NCBI GenBank assembly: GCA_965215755.1
Contig: OZ244119.1
Coordinates: 4,402,001 to 4,466,000, forward strand
Reading direction: 5' to 3'
Source: Tectiglobus sp965215755
GTDB taxonomy: Bacteria > Pseudomonadota > Alphaproteobacteria > Rhizobiales > Hyphomicrobiaceae
DNA: 64,000 nt
The notes beneath the pieces are model-generated. The model made no database searches. It was not told the origin of the DNA and was given only the letters and a program-made list of their open reading frames with translations. Below, one piece after another: positions 59,409 through 64,000 of this stretch. The first letter of the stretch is position 1. Every line of letters starts with the position of its first letter. A program made the translations under genes and the position numbers.

Positions 59409-60680
59409 TCAGTTCCCGCGCTGCACGGCGCGAAAACCAATGTCACGCCGGCAGAAGCCACCAGGCCAATCGATGTTATCGATCGCAGAATAGGCCCTGG
59501 TCTGGGCCTCTGATACGGTCGCCCCGATGGCCGTGACGTTAAGGACACGTCCGCCGGTTGCGATCAGCCTGCCATTTTCCGCTTTCGTTCCAGCATGAAA
59601 GACTTCAACAGCGCTATCATCAATCGAATCCAGCCCCGCGATCTCCGTGCCGACCTCTGGCGCTGCGGGATAGCCTTTGGCCGCCATGACAACGGTGAGG
59701 GCCGCCTCATCGCTCCAGCGCAAATCGAAATTTGCCAGGACACCATCACAGGTGGCGGTGAGCGCAGGCAACAAGTCTGATTTGAGCCGCATCATCAGAA
59801 CTTGGCACTCGGGATCGCCAAAACGGACGTTGTATTCAATGAGTTTCGGGACGCCAGCATCGATCATCAAGCCGGCATAGAGCACGCCCTTATAAGGTGT
59901 GCCGCGGGCCGCCATACCACGAACCGTTGGCATAATGATCTCAGACATCACCCGTTCGCTGACCTCTGGCGTAAGGATCGGCGCCGGAGAGTAGGCGCCC
60001 ATCCCACCAGTATTCGGCCCCGTATCGCCATCACCGACGCGTTTGTGGTCTTGGGCCGTTGCAAGCGGCAGAGCTGTGGTTCCATCAACGAGTGCGAAGA
60101 AACTCGCTTCTTCGCCCATCAGGAACTCTTCAATGACAACTTCATTGCCGGCATCGCCAAACGATCCGCCGAAGCACATGTCGATGGCCTGCAAGGCGTC
60201 ATCCTGGTGGTTGGCAATGATGACACCTTTGCCGGCAGCCAGGCCATCCGCCTTGATGACAATCGGAAGCTCTTGGTCGAGCAAGTATGCTCTCGCATCG
60301 TCCGCGTTACTGAATCGGCTGTAAGCCGCAGTTGGAATATCAAATTCTTTGCAGAAGTCCTTCGTGAACCCTTTCGAAGCTTCAAGCTGGGCGGCCGCCT
60401 GACGAGGTCCAAACGCCTTGATGCCAGCCGCCTCTAGCGAATCCACAACACCGTCAACAAGCGGTGCTTCCGGGCCGACGACGACAAGCCGAATATTTTC
60501 ATCACGGCAGAATTGCGCAATTTCGGAATGATCAGCGTGATTGATTGCGACACACGTTGCCACTTGGGCAATGCCGGCATTGCCCGGAGAACAGAAAAGC
60601 TTTGTGAGAAGCGGGCTGGCGGATAGAGCCCAGGCCAATGCGTGTTCGCGACCGCCCCCACCTAGGATCAGCACATTCAT
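59409..60680 (-). CDS. purD: Phosphoribosylamine-glycine ligase
   Basis: 423 residues. ILGGGGREHALAWAL at the N terminus, then the ATP-grasp core VVVGPEAPLVDGVVDSLEA, FTKDFCKEFDIPTAAYSRF, GVIIANHQDDALQA, and VRFGDPECQVLMMRLKSDL. GARS makes glycinamide ribonucleotide in purine synthesis. It is divergent from xseA, a frequent alphaproteobacterial order. A 19-codon frame lies 43 bases upstream. Confidence 0.97.
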   Translation of the reverse strand: MNVLILGGGGREHALAWALSASPLLTKLFCSPGNAGIAQVATCVAINHADHSEIAQFCRDENIRLVVVGPEAPLVDGVVDSLEAAGIKAFGPRQAAAQLEASKGFTKDFCKEFDIPTAAYSRFSNADDARAYLLDQELPIVIKADGLAAGKGVIIANHQDDALQAIDMCFGGSFGDAGNEVVIEEFLMGEEASFFALVDGTTALPLATAQDHKRVGDGDTGPNTGGMGAYSPAPILTPEVSERVMSEIIMPTVRGMAARGTPYKGVLYAGLMIDAGVPKLIEYNVRFGDPECQVLMMRLKSDLLPALTATCDGVLANFDLRWSDEAALTVVMAAKGYPAAPEVGTEIAGLDSIDDSAVEVFHAGTKAENGRLIATGGRVLNVTAIGATVSEAQTRAYSAIDNIDWPGGFCRRDIGFRAVQRGN

Positions 60681-61015
60681 GTCGACGGCATCCCGGATTA
60701 GCTAATGTGCTCGTATCGATGAATTATTCTAGTGCCGCGAATTGCACGTTGATCGCCGCCACGAGCCAGTCTTGGGCGTTCATCAACGTTCAGAAGCCAC
60801 ACTAGAATCAAACAGTTACGAGCATTCCACTTGGTTCAGACATTTGCTGCAATACAGATCGATACGAGCAGCAGGTATTCGACCTAGACACTAGATCGCA
60901 ATAAAGCAGGACGGTGGCAACGCAAAATGTTTCTGTCCACAATTGGCGCCGTTTTTTGGGCACAGACAGCTTTGATGTATGGTCCGACGAATGCAACAGC
61001 GAGTGGGACTGATTC
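60681..61015. other. 335-bp purD/xseA divergent region with CTAG repeats
   Basis: Contains an inverted repeat with ends ATTCTAGTG (60726-60734) and CACTAGAAT (60800-60808), and a further CACTAG at 60889-60894. It also includes a 19-codon frame on the minus strand (60724-60783). Promoters of purD and xseA are expected here. CTAG is rare elsewhere in the window. Confidence 0.5.
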
Positions 61016-62635
61016 GTGAACCAGCCAGCGTTTAAGACCAAACGCGCAACCAACGCTTCGGAATTTACCGTTTCCGAACTGTCCGGTGCCATCAAGAAAA
61101 CCGTCGAAGACGGTTTCGGGCATGTGCGCCTACGCGGTGAAATATCTGGTTACCGCGGCCCTCACTCATCCGGGCACTGCTATTTCGCACTCAAGGATGA
61201 CCGTTCCAAGATCGAAGCCGTGATTTGGCGCGGCGTTTTCAGCAAGCTCAAGATCAAACCTGAAGAGGGCATGGAGGTCATTGCGCAGGGGCGTGTGACA
61301 ACTTATCCGAACTCGTCCAAATACCAGATCGTGATCGAAGCGCTCGAGCCAGCCGGTGTTGGCGCATTGATGGCGCTGTTGGAAGAGCGCAAGAAGAAGT
61401 TTGCCGCCGAAGGCCTGTTTGATGAGGGTCGCAAGCGGAAAATCCCGTTCCTGCCGCGTGTGGTTGGAATTGTAACCTCGCCAACGGGTGCGGTTATTCG
61501 CGACATGATGCACGGTTTCATGGAGCGGTGCCCGGCCCACGTGATCGTCTGGCCGGCGCGCGTCCAGGGTGACGGTAGCGCCGAAGAAGTTGCAGCCGGT
61601 ATTCGTGGCTTCAATGCACTGACAGCGGCCAGCCGTGTGCCGCGGCCAGACCTCCTGATCGTGGCGCGCGGTGGTGGCAGCCTGGAGGATTTGTGGTCAT
61701 TCAATGAAGAAGTTGTCGTTCGTGCGGCTGCGGAGAGTGAGATCCCATTGATTTCCGCGGTGGGGCACGAGACCGACTGGACGCTCATTGATCTGGTCGC
61801 TGACGCGCGGGCGCCAACACCGACCAAGGCAGCTGAGTGGGCGGTGCCTGTATTTGCTGATCTTGCATCACAAATGGATGAACTGTCCCATCGCCTGAAG
61901 ACTGCGACACGGCGGAGTCTGGAGGACGCCCGGACAAACTTGCGCGCAGCCTCCCGGGGCCTTCCAAGGCCCGGCGACCTTGTCGCCCTGCCGCGGCAGC
62001 GCTTTGACGCTGTAGAGCGACGCTTGTCCTACGGTCTGATGGCCAATACACGGGCCCTCGGCAGCAGGTTTGCGACCGTTTCGGCACGTCTACGCCCAAA
62101 CACATTGCTTGCGATGGCGCAGGCATCACGGTCCAGGCTGGAACTGCTGCAACGCCGTCAATCGGCAGCCCTACACGCGATCATCGGCAGAAAGAGTACC
62201 GAGTTCGAGCGGATCAGAGGGCGGCTCAATCCCGAACCAATCCGGTATCGTGTCAAGTTCGGCCGAGAACGTTTCGTGGCAGCCACCCGTCAGGTTCAGA
62301 TGGCGCAGGCAAGGCATGTGAGTGAGTTGAGGAAGCGGCTTGAGGCCAGCGGCAAGCTTCTGCATTCATTGAGCTACCAAAGTGTTCTGGAGCGCGGCTT
62401 TGCTGTCGTGCGTGGCCCACAGGGCGAGACCATCAGATCGGTTGGCCAGGTTGTAGCGGGCATGACGATGGATATCGAGCTGAAGGACGGCAAGTTTCAG
62501 GTTGAGCCGGCAGGTCAGACCAGGGCAACGCCGGACGGTACGGACGCCACTCGCCCAAGGGCGAAGCCTGGCAGTGTAAGAAGTCTCGTCTCTGGGCGCA
62601 GCAAAGGCGGTGGCGGCCAAGGCTCGTTGTTTTGA
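61016..62635 (+). CDS. xseA: Exodeoxyribonuclease VII large subunit
   Basis: 539 residues from GTG. An OB-fold N terminus (FTVSELSGAIKKTVEDGFGHVRLRGEISGYRGPHSSGHCYFALKD) is followed by the catalytic segment VGIVTSPTGAVIRDMMHGFMERCP and LLIVARGGGSLEDLWSFNEEVV, then SAVGHETDWTLIDLVADARAPTP. The C-terminal region is a long coiled coil and a low-complexity tail (about 490-539). With XseB it degrades single-stranded DNA. Confidence 0.96.
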   Translation: MNQPAFKTKRATNASEFTVSELSGAIKKTVEDGFGHVRLRGEISGYRGPHSSGHCYFALKDDRSKIEAVIWRGVFSKLKIKPEEGMEVIAQGRVTTYPNSSKYQIVIEALEPAGVGALMALLEERKKKFAAEGLFDEGRKRKIPFLPRVVGIVTSPTGAVIRDMMHGFMERCPAHVIVWPARVQGDGSAEEVAAGIRGFNALTAASRVPRPDLLIVARGGGSLEDLWSFNEEVVVRAAAESEIPLISAVGHETDWTLIDLVADARAPTPTKAAEWAVPVFADLASQMDELSHRLKTATRRSLEDARTNLRAASRGLPRPGDLVALPRQRFDAVERRLSYGLMANTRALGSRFATVSARLRPNTLLAMAQASRSRLELLQRRQSAALHAIIGRKSTEFERIRGRLNPEPIRYRVKFGRERFVAATRQVQMAQARHVSELRKRLEASGKLLHSLSYQSVLERGFAVVRGPQGETIRSVGQVVAGMTMDIELKDGKFQVEPAGQTRATPDGTDATRPRAKPGSVRSLVSGRSKGGGGQGSLF

Positions 62636-62742
62636 GCTTGTGTTTCACCATTGGCGTATGGCATTGAACCGCCAACGAATTACACCACCTGGTAGATGGA
62701 TTGACTGGGCCTCGAGATGAGCGGGCCGATGGAATGGTAGGA

Positions 62743-62985
62743 ATGAGCACAGCCGACAGCTTTCTAGGGTTCAAAGGTGAAGCCCGCGTGAAGTACCTGG
62801 ATAGCGACTTCCAGGTTATGGCACCGGGGGACTTCGTCCGCTGTGCAGTTACGGGCAAGCCCATACCGTTGGCCGATCTCAAGTATTGGAACGTTGCACT
62901 GCAGGAGCCCTATTTCTCGGCGGAAGTATCGATCAAGCGCTACAAGGAATTGCGAGACGAAAAGCAGGATGTCGCTCACGAGTAA
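62743..62985 (+). CDS. DUF2093 family protein
   Basis: 80 residues from the ATG at 62743 with GGAAT upstream; the frame is open 14 codons further. GEARVKYLDSDFQVMAPGDFVRCAVTGKPIPLADLKYWNVALQEPYFS is the DUF2093 signature. The gene is typically between xseA and lpxK in alphaproteobacteria. Function unknown; a short cytosolic protein with one Cys. Confidence 0.9.
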   Translation: MSTADSFLGFKGEARVKYLDSDFQVMAPGDFVRCAVTGKPIPLADLKYWNVALQEPYFSAEVSIKRYKELRDEKQDVAHE

Positions 62986-62999
62986 TGCGTTCGCGTTGA

Positions 63000-64000
63000 T
63001 TAGGCCTTTGCGACTGCATCTTTGATCCGGCTGCGCAATTGAGTTTCATTCTCAATCACCGTCAACTCAATTCCGACGGCCCGGCATTGCTCTCGCAGCG
63101 CGGCCTGGGGTGCTGACGTCGGATCGAGGCGGACGATATCTTTCTCCGTCGTCACAAGCTGACAACCCAACTCATCTGCATCGCGAACAAGTGCTATTGC
63201 TTCATCATCACTGATCGGTTGATGATCGCGGTACGTCCGGGTCTGGCAAACATCCCCTCCCAGCTGATGCAGCAGATTGAAGAAGCGGTCGGGATTGCCG
63301 ATGCCGGCAAAAGCCAAAAGCGGACGATCTCTGACCCATTCGGATTCATCACGCGCACGAACGCAGGCCGCTGCGACCAAGCCGCCAAACTCCTCCGGTC
63401 GCCATGCGGGCAATTGGGAATGTGTGGCTCCTTCGCTTGCCGCCGACGGCGCTGTTCCCTGATTGACAACAATGACATCGGTTCGCGCCAATTGTTGAGC
63501 CAAAGGCGCGCGCAACGGTCCTGCCGGGATCACCTTCGCGTTGCCGACACCACGCTCTGCACTCACCACGGACACGACAAGATCCTTGTGCAACGACGGG
63601 TTCTGGAGGCCATCATCCATGATGATGACATCGCCGAGTTTCTGAGAGACGATGTATGTGCCGCCGCGGCCTCGGTCCTTGGCGACTACGACGGGCGCAT
63701 GCGCTGCCAGGAGCAGCGGTTCATCGCCAACATCAATCGCACGGTCAATGTCAGGCTGGACCAGATGTGGTCCGCTCATACGTCCACCGTACCCACGCGA
63801 CAGAAAAACCGGCTTGAGTTGCATATCCGCAAGACAGCGCGCCATCCAAATGGCAAGCGGTGTCTTGCCTGTCCCGCCAGCCGTAAAATTCCCAATGCAT
63901 ATGACCGGAATGGGAAGCCGCGTGCTTGGCTCTCGCTGAAACCGTCGCGCTGCAATCGACCCGTAAATCCACGCAACTGGCTGCAGGATTTGCCCGACGA
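63000..64000 (-). CDS. lpxK: Tetraacyldisaccharide 4'-kinase LpxK (5' end beyond window)
   Basis: 333 codons are present; the start lies past base 64000. The P-loop is VICIGNFTAGGTGKTP, followed by FLSRGYGGR and the second motif VIIMDDGLQNPSLHKDLVV, then VIPAGPLRAPLAQQLARTD. LpxK phosphorylates the 4' position of the lipid A precursor in the inner membrane. It is next to DUF2093 as in other alphaproteobacteria. Confidence 0.95.
   Translation of the reverse strand, partial: VGQILQPVAWIYGSIAARRFQREPSTRLPIPVICIGNFTAGGTGKTPLAIWMARCLADMQLKPVFLSRGYGGRMSGPHLVQPDIDRAIDVGDEPLLLAAHAPVVVAKDRGRGGTYIVSQKLGDVIIMDDGLQNPSLHKDLVVSVVSAERGVGNAKVIPAGPLRAPLAQQLARTDVIVVNQGTAPSAASEGATHSQLPAWRPEEFGGLVAAACVRARDESEWVRDRPLLAFAGIGNPDRFFNLLHQLGGDVCQTRTYRDHQPISDDEAIALVRDADELGCQLVTTEKDIVRLDPTSAPQAALREQCRAVGIELTVIENETQLRSRIKDAVAKA

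Noticed and set aside
1..64000. CRISPR arrays, rRNA and tRNA genes
   Set aside because: No regularly spaced direct repeats, and no tRNA arm patterns such as GGTTCGAATCC in intergenic regions, were seen on either strand.

Overview
The window is chromosomal DNA from an alphaproteobacterium of moderately high GC, most likely from or near Hyphomicrobiales/Rhodospirillales. The evidence is gene order: zapA with a coiled-coil gene next to gap; a Pal-like gene, cpoB, tilS, ftsH, folP and glmM in a row; and purD divergent from xseA, followed by a DUF2093 gene and lpxK. The betaine-lipid genes btaA/btaB suggest phosphate-poor, perhaps marine or soil, habitats. No rRNA, tRNA or CRISPR array was seen.

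Layout. 1-8.2 kb holds core genes: zapA, gap with a strong terminator, a ThiE-like gene, a Sel1 protein, an inositol-phosphatase-family gene, and a MotA/TolQ-like plus MotB/OmpA-like pair. 8.2-33.4 kb is a catabolic accessory region. It has two sulfatases (one broken), a truncated TctA permease, a 1,200-bp IS3-family element whose two sides carry different 5'-truncated genes, a citryl-CoA-lyase-like gene, two tandem TauD-type dioxygenases, an OPRT-like gene coupled to an M20 carbamoyl hydrolase, flavin oxidoreductases, two MFS transporters, a dienelactone-hydrolase-like gene and a ThDP enzyme. It ends in a nitrile-to-acid operon: a three-subunit cobalt-type nitrile hydratase with split beta, plus an amidase. 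33.4-36 kb has small lipoproteins and a quinone oxidoreductase. 36-46 kb is an envelope and housekeeping block (Pal-like, cpoB, tilS, ftsH, folP, parA, glmM). 46-51 kb carries an acetyltransferase, btaB/btaA, a DedA protein and a cytochrome P450.

51.4-57.3 kb is the most unusual part. An 811-residue protein joins a type-1 periplasmic binding domain to a pentameric ligand-gated ion channel core (beta-sandwich, YPFDSQ loop, four TM helices). It is followed on the same strand by a TAXI-type binding protein with a duplicated 42-residue C-terminal module, a TctC/Bug-type binding protein, and a small Cys-rich secreted protein. No transporter permease lies nearby, so a ligand-sensing channel served by soluble binding proteins is a plausible but untested reading.

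57.5-64 kb returns to general genes: a patatin, a fluoroacetate-dehalogenase-like hydrolase with every diagnostic residue at the reference number, purD, xseA, DUF2093 and lpxK (cut by the window end). A diverged 167-bp repeat occurs twice, at 24.8 and 47.3 kb, with CTAG-containing ends; the second copy separates btaA from btaB.
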